Source: Aeromonas enteropelogenes
GTDB taxonomy: Bacteria; Pseudomonadota; Gammaproteobacteria; Enterobacterales; Aeromonadaceae
Assembly (NCBI RefSeq): GCF_000819845.1
Contig: NZ_CDCG01000046.1
Coordinates: 1-64,000 of the forward strand
Direction: 5' to 3'
DNA length: 64,000 nt
This document shows, one piece after another, positions 37,384 to 46,307 of this stretch. Both the position numbers and the translations under genes were made by a program. Below the pieces are notes generated by a model. That model saw only the letters and a list, made by a program, of their open reading frames with translations, made no database searches and was not told the origin of the DNA. Numbering within the stretch: the stretch's first letter is position 1; each line of letters begins with the position of its first letter.

Positions 37384-38145
37384 TTACAAACGCAGGCCGC
37401 CGTCGAGCTCAATCATCCGCCCCGACAAGTAGTCATTGGCGAGGATGAACTGCACCGTCTCGGCCAGCTGGCGCGCCTCCCCCAGCACACCAACCGGTAT
37501 GGCCTGCTGCATGCGGGCCATCGCCTCCGGTTTCATCGCAGCCGTCATGTCGGTGGCAAATACCCCGGGGGCGATCCCCATCACCCGGATGCCGTGACGG
37601 GAGAGTTCCCGTGCCCAGGTCACCACCAGCGAGGCCACCCCCGCCTTGCTGGCGGCATAGTTGCTCTGGCCGATATTGCCGGCGCGGGCGATGGACGAGA
37701 CGTTGATGATGACGCCCCCCTGCCCTCCTTGCGCCATCAGGGCGGCCCCCTCACGCCCGCACAGGAAGGTGCCGGTCAGGTTGACGTCGATGACACTCTG
37801 CCACTGGCTCAAGCTCATCTTCTCCTGCAGTGCTCCCTCTTTTACCTTGATCAACATGCCATCCCGCAGGATGCCGGCGCAGTTGATGAGGCCATGCAAG
37901 GCGCCGTATTGCTCCTTGATCGCGGCAAAGGTCGCCTCTACCTCGGGTTCGCTCGCCACGTTGCAGACGAACAGGCCACACTGGCCATCTCGGCTGCGCA
38001 GTTCGGCCTCGGTCACCTCCAGATCGGCGCGGTTGACGTCGATAAGCGCCAACTGGGCACCTTGCTCTGCCAGACTCAGGGCGATGGCCCGACCAAGTCC
38101 CCGTCCTGCCCCCGTGATGGCGATGACCTTCTGCTTGATGTCCAT
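37384..38145 (-). CDS. SDR-family NAD(P)-dependent dehydrogenase (FabG-like)
   Basis: A 253-residue short-chain dehydrogenase. The cofactor motif is TGAGRGLG, followed by LINCAGILRDG (variant of NNAG), catalytic Ser in NVSSIARAG, YAASKAG with the Tyr-xxx-Lys pair, and a C-terminal LSGRMIELDGGL. It likely oxidises a 3-hydroxyacyl intermediate. As the last gene of the leftward valine operon it may act on a branched-chain acyl-CoA, but the substrate is not certain. ATG 38145 has AAGGAG. Confidence 0.85.
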   Translation of the reverse strand: MDIKQKVIAITGAGRGLGRAIALSLAEQGAQLALIDVNRADLEVTEAELRSRDGQCGLFVCNVASEPEVEATFAAIKEQYGALHGLINCAGILRDGMLIKVKEGALQEKMSLSQWQSVIDVNLTGTFLCGREGAALMAQGGQGGVIINVSSIARAGNIGQSNYAASKAGVASLVVTWARELSRHGIRVMGIAPGVFATDMTAAMKPEAMARMQQAIPVGVLGEARQLAETVQFILANDYLSGRMIELDGGLRL

Positions 38146-38196
38146 GCATGCTCCTTGTGTTGTCACTGGGTTATTCGGGTGATGGCAACGGCGCCG

Positions 38197-39117
38197 CTAG
38201 CTGTCTTGTTTTTTATCCAGATAAAGCTCGACGATGCTGGAAAAATCTCGCGTATCCTGCCCCTGCGTCGCATGCAGGTTGAACAGGTTGCGAGCGAGCG
38301 CTCCCATGGGCACGGCGCTATGGGCATGTTCGGCCAGGGCCATGGCCAGCCCCAGGTCCTTCACCATCAGCCGGGTCATAAAGCCCCCCTGATAGTTGCG
38401 GGAGGCCGGTGCGTTCTCCATCACCCCGGGCCAGGGGTTGTAGCGCTCCAGACTCCAGTTGTTGCCAGAACTCTTGCCCATGATGGTGGAGAGCACGCTC
38501 GGATCCAGCCCCTCCTTCACCCCGAGGGCCAGCGCTTCTGCGGTGCCCGCCATGTGGATGGCGAGCAGCATGTTGTTGCACATCTTGGCGATCTGCCCCG
38601 CCCCGAGGGCACCGGCATGGAACAGGTTCTGCCCCATGTGGGCGAGCACGAATTTGGCGGCCTCAAAATCGGCAAACTCGCCCCCCACGATAAAGGTCAG
38701 CGTTCCGGCCGCCGCCCCAGCCACGCCCCCCGATACAGGGGCATCGATAAAGCGGATGCCGCGCGCCCTGGCCGCCTCCCCAACCTGGCGGGCCGAGGCC
38801 ACGTCTATGGTGGAGCAGTCGATGACCAGGGTGCCTGCCGGCAAGGCCGCCAGCAGATCCTGACCGCCCCTCTTTCCGGCATCTTCGCCAAGCCAGAGGG
38901 CCCGCACATGTTCCCCTGCGGGCAGCATGCTGATCACCACCTCACAGTCGCTCACCGCCTCCCTGGCATCTGCGGCGGCGATGCAACCGGCGGCGATCGC
39001 CCGGTTTACGCTCTCATCCACCAGATCAAACACCTGCACCCTGTGACCCGCCCGGGCCAGGTTGGCAGCCATGGGGCCTCCCATGTTGCCAAGCCCGATA
39101 AATCCTATTCTTGTCAT
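38197..39117 (-). CDS. mmsB: 3-hydroxyisobutyrate dehydrogenase
   Basis: A 306-residue beta-hydroxyacid dehydrogenase that oxidises 3-hydroxyisobutyrate to methylmalonate semialdehyde in valine breakdown. It shows the N-terminal FIGLGNMGGPMAANL NAD site, DAPVSGGVAGAAAGTL substrate loop and the catalytic lysine region GAGQIAKMCNNMLL. ATG 39117 follows AAGGAG. It lies between the 3-hydroxyisobutyryl-CoA hydrolase, which makes its substrate, and an SDR. No mmsA is present in the window. Confidence 0.93.
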   Translation of the reverse strand: MTRIGFIGLGNMGGPMAANLARAGHRVQVFDLVDESVNRAIAAGCIAAADAREAVSDCEVVISMLPAGEHVRALWLGEDAGKRGGQDLLAALPAGTLVIDCSTIDVASARQVGEAARARGIRFIDAPVSGGVAGAAAGTLTFIVGGEFADFEAAKFVLAHMGQNLFHAGALGAGQIAKMCNNMLLAIHMAGTAEALALGVKEGLDPSVLSTIMGKSSGNNWSLERYNPWPGVMENAPASRNYQGGFMTRLMVKDLGLAMALAEHAHSAVPMGALARNLFNLHATQGQDTRDFSSIVELYLDKKQDS

Positions 39118-39164
39118 CCTTTGCTCCTTGCGTTGTCCCTTGTCCGGCGCACCTTCCCACTCTC

Positions 39165-40277
39165 TTAAGGCAGCAGGGGATTGGTCCCATCTGGCCAGCG
39201 ATAGAAGGCATCCAGCCATACCTCCCCCGTTTGGGCTGGCTGCCAGCGGGGAGACTTGTCCTTGTCGATAAGCAGCGCCCGCACCCCTTCCACAAAATCC
39301 CCCTTGAGCACGCAGTTGACCGAGAGGATCAACTCATCGGCAAACACCTCGGCGAGCGACTGGCGGCGGGCCTGCCAATATTGGCGCCACAGGATGGCGC
39401 GACTGATGGGGCTGCCGCTGCGACAGGTATCGCGGGCCTTCGCCAGGCTCCCCTCACCGGACTCGAGATCGAAGCGGGCATCGAACAGGCGATCCAGTAC
39501 CCCTTGCAGGGAGCGCCCAGCCAGCAGGGCATCAATTCTGGCTTGATGGGGCAAAACCACTGGCTCAGGCAGTGCGGCAAGCACCTCGCGATGCAGCCCT
39601 TGCAGCAGTTGATCGATCTGCTCGCGGGGATCCCTGGCTTGGGACCAGTCGAGGGCCGCGAGCCGGGGCAGTAGCGCCTCCCGCTCACGGCTGGCGATGG
39701 CGTGATCCGCGAGCCCCAGAGCAATGGCATCCTGGCCATTGAAGCGGGCGCCGGTGAGGCCGAGCCAGAGCCCGAGGCGCCCCGGCATCCGGCTCAAGAA
39801 CCAGCTGGCCCCCACATCCGGATAGAGGCCGATGGTCACCTCCGGCATGGCGAACAGGCTCTTCTCGGTCACCACCCGAAAATCGGCGCCGGCAAAGAGG
39901 CCAATGCCGCCCCCCATGCAGATGCCATCCGCCACGCAGACAAGTGGCTTGTCATAGCAGTGGATCAGGTGATCGAGCCGGTATTCCTGCTCAAAAAAAT
40001 CGCGGGCATAGCCAAACAGTGCCGACTCGCTCGCCTCCTGCTTGCGGTAATAAAAAGAGCGGATATCGCCGCCGGCGCAGAAGGCCTTCTCACCTGCCCC
40101 CTGCAGTAAGACGCAGACGATGGCGGGATCCTGCTGCCACTCTACGAGAGTGCGCTGCAGGATCTGGATCATCTCAAGGCTTAACGCATTGAGCGAGGCG
40201 GGACTGTCGAGGGTCAACACACCAATCTGCCGACCATCGCTAGTGGGATAACAACTGACCTTGACCGGTTCACTCAT
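39165..40277 (-). CDS. 3-hydroxyisobutyryl-CoA hydrolase (HIBCH-like)
   Basis: A 370-residue crotonase-superfamily thioesterase that frees 3-hydroxyisobutyrate from its CoA ester. The oxyanion and active-site segments read FCAGGDIRSFY, GICMGGGIGLFAGADFRV and TIGLYPDVGASWFL, the pattern of HIBCH rather than of hydratases. The C-terminal extension is also typical. ATG 40277 is preceded by GGAG and overlaps the enoyl-CoA hydratase stop by eight bases. Confidence 0.88.
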   Translation of the reverse strand: MSEPVKVSCYPTSDGRQIGVLTLDSPASLNALSLEMIQILQRTLVEWQQDPAIVCVLLQGAGEKAFCAGGDIRSFYYRKQEASESALFGYARDFFEQEYRLDHLIHCYDKPLVCVADGICMGGGIGLFAGADFRVVTEKSLFAMPEVTIGLYPDVGASWFLSRMPGRLGLWLGLTGARFNGQDAIALGLADHAIASREREALLPRLAALDWSQARDPREQIDQLLQGLHREVLAALPEPVVLPHQARIDALLAGRSLQGVLDRLFDARFDLESGEGSLAKARDTCRSGSPISRAILWRQYWQARRQSLAEVFADELILSVNCVLKGDFVEGVRALLIDKDKSPRWQPAQTGEVWLDAFYRWPDGTNPLLP

Positions 40278-41091
40278 GAGGGGCTCCATCTTGGGCATTG
40301 GATGAAACGCTGGTAGAGGCACCGTAGTGCCAACGGGGCGGCCGTTTCTCCAGGAAGGCAACGACCCCCTCACGCTGGTTGGCGTCGGCAAACAGCTCGA
40401 GAAACAGGCTGCGCTCAAGGGGCAGGGCGGCATCCCGGGGGCCGCTGCGCCCCTGATTGATGAGGGTCTTGCAGGCGCGCAGGGCGCTCGGGCTCTGACG
40501 TTCCACCAGCTGCGCCATCTGGTGGGCGGCTTCCCAGGCGTGGCCGGTTTTCACCACCTCCTCCACCAGCCCCATCTCGTAGGCCAGGGTGGCATTGACC
40601 TTTTCGCCGCACAGGATCATCCGCTTGGCCCAGCCCGGCCTCACCAGCTCGGTGAGCCTCTGAGTACCGCCGGCGCAGGGCAACAAGCCCACCGAGGCCT
40701 CTGGCAACCCCAGCAGGACCTGCTGCTCGGCGATGCGGATGTCGCAGGCCAGCGCCACCTCCAGCCCGCCTCCCATGGCATAGCCATTGATGGCGGCGAT
40801 GCTGACGCCGTGGAACCGGGTCAGTGCCTCAAACGCCTGGCCAAACGCCTCGGCCACCTCACGGGCATGCTCCACATTGCCGTCGGCAAACATCTTGAGA
40901 TCGGCGCCGGCGCAGAAAAACTTGTCTCCCGCCCCTCGGATCACCAGGGCCACCACATCGGGGCGGCTGTCGAGCTCCACCATCATCTGCAAGAAGGCCT
41001 GCAGGCTGGCGAGGGTCCAGGTGTTGGCGGGGGGGTGATCCAGGGTGATGTAGGCGACGTGGCCATGATATTCGAGCCTGATCCTTGTCAT
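40270..41091 (-). CDS. Enoyl-CoA hydratase (valine/short-chain branch)
   Basis: A 273-residue crotonase. Both catalytic glutamates of enoyl-CoA hydratase are present, in GGGLEVALACDIRIA and LPEASVGLLPCAGGTQRL, and the oxyanion hole is in FCAGADLKMF. In this operon it probably hydrates methacrylyl-CoA formed by the upstream acyl-CoA dehydrogenase. The C-terminal 15 residues after the usual KRPPRWHYG end are Ser/Asn-rich and look non-essential. ATG 41091 has AAGGA upstream. Confidence 0.88.
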   Translation of the reverse strand: MTRIRLEYHGHVAYITLDHPPANTWTLASLQAFLQMMVELDSRPDVVALVIRGAGDKFFCAGADLKMFADGNVEHAREVAEAFGQAFEALTRFHGVSIAAINGYAMGGGLEVALACDIRIAEQQVLLGLPEASVGLLPCAGGTQRLTELVRPGWAKRMILCGEKVNATLAYEMGLVEEVVKTGHAWEAAHQMAQLVERQSPSALRACKTLINQGRSGPRDAALPLERSLFLELFADANQREGVVAFLEKRPPRWHYGASTSVSSNAQDGAPHE

Positions 41092-41193
41092 TGCGTTGTC
41101 CTTGTCAAAAAACCTGTCCCATGATGACAGGGTTGCATGGCACCAAACCGGGTCTGGTTCACAAAGCGATCCCGCACGCCGGGAGCATGCCCG

Positions 41194-42351
41194 TCACCCC
41201 AGCGCCAGACCGGCGTCCGCCAGCAGACGGCGGGCGATGATGAGCCGCATCACCTCGTTGGTCCCTTCCAGAATGCGGTGTACCCGGGTATCACGCAGGT
41301 AGCGTTCCAGCGGATACTCGCGGATATAACCATAGCCGCCAAAGAGTTGCAGAGCCTCGTCGCAGACCCGGTAGCCCACATCGGTGGCAAAGCGCTTGGC
41401 CATGGCGCACCAAGCGCTCTTGTCCGGACTGCCCCGATCCAGCTTGTCGGCGGCCTGGCGCACCATCAAGCGGGCGGCGGCCAGCTCGGTGGCCATGTCG
41501 GCCAGACGAAACTGCACGCTCTGAAATTCGCTGATCGGACGCCCGAATTGCTGGCGCTGCTGGACATAGGCCAGCGCGTCATCAAGTGCCTGCTGGGCGG
41601 TGCCCACCGAACAGGTGGCGATATTGATGCGTCCGCCATCGAGGGCCTGCATGGCGAACTTGAAGCCTTCCCCCTCTTGGCCCAGCCGGTAGCTGGCGGG
41701 GATGCGCACGCCGTTGAAGGCCACCTCACGGGTCGGCTGGCTGTTCCAGCCCATCTTCTCCTCCGCCTTGCCATAACTCACGCCCTGAGTATCCGCCGGC
41801 ACCATAAAGGCGGAGATCCCCCCCGCCCCCTCGCCGCCGGTGCGCGCCATCACCACCAGTACATCCGTGCTGCCCGCCCCCGAGATAAACACCTTGTTGC
41901 CCTCAATGAGATAGCTATCCCCATCGCGCACGGCCCGGGTCTTGAGGGCCGCGGCATCGGAGCCCGCCCCCGGTTCGGTGAGACAATAAGAGCCCAGCAA
42001 CTCGCCGCTGGCGAGCCTGGGTACCCACACCTCGGCGACATCGGCTGGTAGCCAGCTGCCCAGCATCCAGCTCACCATGTTGTGGATGGTGAGATAAGCC
42101 GTGGTGGAGGTGCACCCCATGGCGAGACGCTCGAAAATAAGGCTGGCATCGAGCCGTGAGAGCGCGAGACCGCCATATTGCTCCTGGGTGTAGAGGCCGC
42201 AAAAACCCAGCTCCGCCGCCTGCTTGATGGTGGGGATGGGGAATTCGTGCTGCCGATCCCAGCGGGCGGCATGGGGTTTGAGCGCCTCGTTGGCAAAGGC
42301 GGTCGCCGCCTCGACATAAGCCTGCTGATCGTCTGTCAGGGTAAAGTCCAT
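41194..42351 (-). CDS. Acyl-CoA dehydrogenase, isobutyryl-CoA type
   Basis: A 385-residue FAD flavoprotein. Signatures are CLTEPGAGSDAAALKT, QFGRPISEFQSVQFRLADM and the C-terminal catalytic-base segment RILEGTNEVMRLIIAR. The glutamate just before GTNE places it with short/branched-chain enzymes such as isobutyryl-CoA dehydrogenase, unlike the isovaleryl type encoded divergently. It starts the leftward valine operon. ATG 42351 was chosen by homology; its ribosome site (GGGAG, 12 bases away) is weak. Confidence 0.87.
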   Translation of the reverse strand: MDFTLTDDQQAYVEAATAFANEALKPHAARWDRQHEFPIPTIKQAAELGFCGLYTQEQYGGLALSRLDASLIFERLAMGCTSTTAYLTIHNMVSWMLGSWLPADVAEVWVPRLASGELLGSYCLTEPGAGSDAAALKTRAVRDGDSYLIEGNKVFISGAGSTDVLVVMARTGGEGAGGISAFMVPADTQGVSYGKAEEKMGWNSQPTREVAFNGVRIPASYRLGQEGEGFKFAMQALDGGRINIATCSVGTAQQALDDALAYVQQRQQFGRPISEFQSVQFRLADMATELAAARLMVRQAADKLDRGSPDKSAWCAMAKRFATDVGYRVCDEALQLFGGYGYIREYPLERYLRDTRVHRILEGTNEVMRLIIARRLLADAGLALG

Positions 42352-42506
42352 CTGCTGTTTGCACTCCCTTTCACGTTCTTGATGGGCACGACCGGCTTGG
42401 CCCGCCACTATCCGTTCATCCATCCGGCACGCGCTCCCGACCAGAAAGGCCAGCAGGTTTGCCGTCGCCCGGATTGGATTTTACCTTAGACTAACAATTG
42501 ATTTAC

Positions 42507-42524
42507 GTTTACGCTAACGTAAAC
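42507..42524. promoter_or_regulatory. Likely LiuR operator between divergent catabolic operons
   Basis: An inverted repeat, GTTTACG-CTAA-CGTAAAC, with seven-base arms lies between the two operons. It sits in a longer ACGT/TAAA-rich stretch (42501-42531). It suits a dimeric MerR-family regulator, and the liuR gene closes the rightward operon. It can control both directions. Confidence 0.65.
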
Positions 42525-42612
42525 TTAAACGCAAATGGACTGACCAGTCTGGCGCTGCCACTCCCGGGGAGCCACACCAGCAGGCCAGTTTACCCACCGA
42601 AGGAGAGCAAGG

Positions 42613-43761
42613 ATGCATGCAGTGATGGATGAGACCCTCTGCGCCCTGACCGAGCAGGTCGCGGCCTTCTGCCAGAAAGTGATCGCGCCGCGGGCCGGCG
42701 AGATCGATCAGAGCAACGCCTTTCCGCGCGATCTCTGGCCCCTGATGGGGGAGCTGGGGCTGCACGGCATCACGGTGGCAGAGGAGTATGACGGGGTGAA
42801 CCTCGGCTATCTCGCCCATGTGCTGGTGATGGAGCAGGTGAGCCGCGCCAGCGCCTCGGTCGGTCTCTCCTACGGCGCTCACTCCAACCTCTGCATCAAC
42901 CAGATCCACCGCCACGGCACCCCTGATCAGAAGGCGCGCTACCTGCCTGATCTGGTCAGCGGCAAGCATGTGGGGGCACTCGCCATGAGCGAGCCGGGAG
43001 CCGGTTCCGACGTGGTCAGCATGCGCCTCACGGCCGAGCGCGATGGCGATCACTTCGTGCTCAATGGCAACAAGATGTGGATCACCAACGGCCCGGATGC
43101 CGATACCTTCGTCATCTATGCCAAAACGGATGCCAGCGCCGGGCCCAAGGGCATCTCCGCCTTTATCGTCGAGGCGGGCACAAAGGGCTTCACCACTGCC
43201 CAGAAACTCGACAAGCTCGGCATGCGCGGCTCCAGCACTTGTGAGCTGGTGTTCGACAACTGCCGTATTCCGAAAGAGAGCCTGCTCGGCCCATTACACG
43301 GCGGCGTCAAAGTGCTGATGAGCGGTCTCGATTACGAGCGGGTGGTGCTGGCGGCCGGCCCCCTTGGCATCATGCAGGCCTGCATGGACGTGGTACTGCC
43401 TTATGTGCGCGAGCGCAAGCAGTTCGGCCAGGCCATCGGCGAGTTCCAGCTGGTGCAGGGAAAATTGGCCGACATGTATACCCGCCTCGCCAGCAGCCGG
43501 GCCCTGGTCTACTCGGTGGCGAGCGCCTGCGACGCCGGTCACACCAGTCGCAGGGATTGCGCCGCCGCCATCCTGTTTGCCGCTGAAAACGCCACCCAGA
43601 TGGCGCTCGATGCCATCCAGCTGCTGGGGGGCAACGGCTACATCAACGAATACCCCACCGGCCGCCTGCTGCGGGATGCCAAGCTCTATGAAATTGGCGC
43701 CGGCACCTCGGAAATTCGCCGTTGGCTCATTGGTCGCGAGCTGATGGGAGACAACGCATGA
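42613..43761 (+). CDS. liuA: Isovaleryl-CoA dehydrogenase
   Basis: A 382-residue acyl-CoA dehydrogenase that oxidises isovaleryl-CoA to 3-methylcrotonyl-CoA, passing electrons to ETF. It has [31 protein letters not shown] and [18 protein letters not shown]. In that last segment the glutamate is the catalytic base position specific to isovaleryl-CoA dehydrogenases. ATG 42613 has AAGGAG. First gene of the rightward leucine operon. Confidence 0.94.
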   Translation: MHAVMDETLCALTEQVAAFCQKVIAPRAGEIDQSNAFPRDLWPLMGELGLHGITVAEEYDGVNLGYLAHVLVMEQVSRASASVGLSYGAHSNLCINQIHRHGTPDQKARYLPDLVSGKHVGALAMSEPGAGSDVVSMRLTAERDGDHFVLNGNKMWITNGPDADTFVIYAKTDASAGPKGISAFIVEAGTKGFTTAQKLDKLGMRGSSTCELVFDNCRIPKESLLGPLHGGVKVLMSGLDYERVVLAAGPLGIMQACMDVVLPYVRERKQFGQAIGEFQLVQGKLADMYTRLASSRALVYSVASACDAGHTSRRDCAAAILFAAENATQMALDAIQLLGGNGYINEYPTGRLLRDAKLYEIGAGTSEIRRWLIGRELMGDNA

Positions 43762-43826
43762 ACCGCCTCGCTCCAGCCACAGCCACAGCCATCGGCAGTC
43801 ATTTGCAACTGGGAACAGACGCATGA
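43758..43826 (+). CDS. Possible 22-residue linking ORF between liuA and liuB
   Basis: This frame starts in ATGA overlap with the liuA stop and ends in ATGA overlap with the liuB start. Its product begins [15 protein letters not shown]. It may simply carry ribosomes across the 61-base gap and couple translation of liuB, whose own ribosome site is poor. A functional peptide is not supported. Confidence 0.3.
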   Translation: MNRLAPATATAIGSHLQLGTDA

Positions 43827-45457
43827 GCAGACTTCACTCCCGCCTCGATACCGCAAGCCCGGAATATGCGGCCAATCGAGCTGCCATGCAGGCGCTGGTC
43901 GACGACCTCAATGCCCGTCTGGACGAGATATCCCAGGGTGGCGGCGCCACCAACAATGCCCGTCATCAGGCCCGCGGCAAGCTGCTGCCCCGCGAGCGCA
44001 TCAACCAATTGCTGGACCCGGGCTCCCCCTTCCTCGAGCTCTCGGCGCTGGCTGGCTGGCAGGTCTATGACGAGCCGGTGCCCGCCGCCGGCATCATCAC
44101 CGGCATCGGGCTCATCTCGGGCAGGCTCTGCATGCTGGTAGTGAACGATGCCACCGTGAAGGGGGGCACCTACTACCCGCTCACGGTGAAAAAGCACCTG
44201 AGGGCCCAGGCGATCGCCGAAAGGCTGCGCCTACCCTGCCTCTATCTGGTGGATTCCGGCGGCGCCTTTCTGCCGATGCAGGACGAGGTGTTTCCCGACC
44301 GCGATCATTTTGGTCGCATCTTCTACAACCAGGCCCGCATGTCGGCCCAGAACATCCCCCAGCTGGCGGTGGTGATGGGGCTCTGCACCGCAGGCGGCGC
44401 CTATGTACCCGCCATGGCGGACGAGTCCATCATGGTCAAGGAACAGGCCACCATCTTTCTGGCTGGCCCGCCGCTGGTCAAGGCAGCGACCGGCGAGGAG
44501 ATCAGCGCAGAAGCCCTCGGCGGCGCCGAGGTGCACTGCGCCCACTCAGGCGTCGCCGATCACCTGGCCCGTGATGATGCCCATGCCTTGGCCATCGCCC
44601 GCACCCTGGTTCGCAACCTGGGGGCGAGCGATCCGGGCGAAGACCCGTTTCCGATATCAGATGTCGCTTCGCGCTCCCCGACCTTTGAAGAACCCGGCTA
44701 TCCGGTTGAGGAGCTATACGGCCTGGTGGGCACCAGCCTCAAGCGTCCTTACGATGCCCGCGAGCTCATCGCCCGCCTGGTGGATGGCTCCGAGTTTGAC
44801 GAGTTCAAGGCACTGTTCGGCACTACCCTGGTGACCGGCTTCGCCCGGATTGCGGGCATGAAGGTGGGGATCCTCGCCAATAACGGCGTGTTGCACAGCG
44901 ATAGCGCCCAGAAAGGAGCCCACTTCATCCAGCTTTGCAACCGACGCACCATCCCGCTGCTCTTCCTGCAGAACATCACCGGGTTTATGGTAGGGAGCAC
45001 AGCGGAAAAAGAGGGGATCGCCAAGCATGGTGCCAAGCTGGTTACCGCCGTCGCCTGCAGTCGGGTGCCCAAAATTACCCTGATCGTTGGCGGCAGCTTT
45101 GGCGCCGGCAACTATGGCATGTGTGGTCGCGCCTATGAGCCAGACTTTCTCTTTAGCTGGCCCAACAGTCGCATCTCGGTGATGGGGGGCGAGCAGGCCG
45201 CCGGGGTGCTGGTGCAAGTGCGCCGGGACAAGCTGGCCGCGGAAGGAAAAACCCTGGGCGAGCAGGAGGCTGCCGCCATCCGCGCCCCAGTGATCGACCA
45301 GTATGAACGACAGGGCCATCCCTATTACGCCAGCGCCCGCCTGTGGGATGACGGCATCATCGACCCCGCCCAGAGCCGCACCGTGCTGGCGCTGGCACTG
45401 GCTGCCTGCCAGGGGGCCGGGACGGGCCCGGAACAGTACGGCATCTTCCGGATGTAA
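43823..45457 (+). CDS. liuB: 3-methylcrotonyl-CoA carboxylase beta subunit
   Basis: A 544-residue carboxyltransferase subunit that moves CO2 from carboxybiotin to 3-methylcrotonyl-CoA. It contains the acyl-CoA carboxylase features [26 protein letters not shown], and late [12 protein letters not shown] and [16 protein letters not shown]. Length fits MccB. It lies between isovaleryl-CoA dehydrogenase and methylglutaconyl-CoA hydratase genes, the usual liu order. Confidence 0.94.
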   Translation: MSRLHSRLDTASPEYAANRAAMQALVDDLNARLDEISQGGGATNNARHQARGKLLPRERINQLLDPGSPFLELSALAGWQVYDEPVPAAGIITGIGLISGRLCMLVVNDATVKGGTYYPLTVKKHLRAQAIAERLRLPCLYLVDSGGAFLPMQDEVFPDRDHFGRIFYNQARMSAQNIPQLAVVMGLCTAGGAYVPAMADESIMVKEQATIFLAGPPLVKAATGEEISAEALGGAEVHCAHSGVADHLARDDAHALAIARTLVRNLGASDPGEDPFPISDVASRSPTFEEPGYPVEELYGLVGTSLKRPYDARELIARLVDGSEFDEFKALFGTTLVTGFARIAGMKVGILANNGVLHSDSAQKGAHFIQLCNRRTIPLLFLQNITGFMVGSTAEKEGIAKHGAKLVTAVACSRVPKITLIVGGSFGAGNYGMCGRAYEPDFLFSWPNSRISVMGGEQAAGVLVQVRRDKLAAEGKTLGEQEAAAIRAPVIDQYERQGHPYYASARLWDDGIIDPAQSRTVLALALAACQGAGTGPEQYGIFRM

Positions 45458-45467
45458 GGAGTTCGAC

Positions 45468-46307
45468 ATGTCCGACCCAATCTGCAATGACCCCCTGGCC
45501 GGTTTTCGCCTGGAGCGGCACGGCCCGCTGATCGAGCTGATCCTGGCGCGTCCGGCCCGCCACAACGCCTTCGATGACGATCTCATGCTGGGTCTGCTCG
45601 ATTGCCTCGACGATCTGGCCCATCGCCACGGGCAATCCCTCGCCGAGCGACCTCACGCCCTGATCCTGCGGGCGGAGGGCAAACATTTTTGCGCCGGCGC
45701 CGATCTCAACTGGATGCGCAATCTGGCCCACGCGGATTTCGAGCACAACCGAGAGGATGCCCGGGTGCTGGCGCGGCTGATGCAAACCCTGGACGAGCTC
45801 CCCTTCCCCACCATCGCCCTGGTGCAGGGCGCCGCCTACGGTGGGGCGCTCGGCCTTATCTGCGCCTGTGATCTGGTGCTGGCGAGCGACGATGCCCGCT
45901 TCTGCCTCTCCGAGGTAAGCCTGGGGCTGGTGCCTGCGGTGATCAGCCCCTACGTGGTACGCGCCATGGGGATGCGCCAAGCCCGCGCCTACATGCTGAG
46001 CGCCGAACCGTTCGATGCCATCACCGCCTGCCGGCTCAATGTGGTACATCGGCTCAGCAAACCGGAACAACTGCTGCACGACGGGCGGGCCCTGGCCCTG
46101 CGGCTGTGTCGCAACGGTCCGGAGGCGATGAAGGAGACCAAGCGACTGCTGGCCGCCATCGAACACCACGCGCCTGCGCTTCATGAAGAGAGAACCGTCG
46201 AGACCATCGCCCGGGTGCGGGTCGGTCTCGAAGCCCAGGAGGGGATGCAAGCCTTCTTCGACAAACGCCCCCCCGCCTGGCGTCCCCGTTTCAAGGATGA
46301 AACATGA
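45468..46307 (+). CDS. liuC: Methylglutaconyl-CoA hydratase
   Basis: A 279-residue crotonase. It has LRAEGKHFCAGADLNWM (oxyanion hole) and CLSEVSLGLVPAVISPYV with the second catalytic Glu. The first Glu position reads GGALGLICACD, a pattern I associate with LiuC-type enzymes. It converts 3-methylglutaconyl-CoA to HMG-CoA. ATG 45468 has AAGGAG; the longer frame inside liuB is rejected. Its stop overlaps liuD by ATGA. Confidence 0.91.
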   Translation: MSDPICNDPLAGFRLERHGPLIELILARPARHNAFDDDLMLGLLDCLDDLAHRHGQSLAERPHALILRAEGKHFCAGADLNWMRNLAHADFEHNREDARVLARLMQTLDELPFPTIALVQGAAYGGALGLICACDLVLASDDARFCLSEVSLGLVPAVISPYVVRAMGMRQARAYMLSAEPFDAITACRLNVVHRLSKPEQLLHDGRALALRLCRNGPEAMKETKRLLAAIEHHAPALHEERTVETIARVRVGLEAQEGMQAFFDKRPPAWRPRFKDET

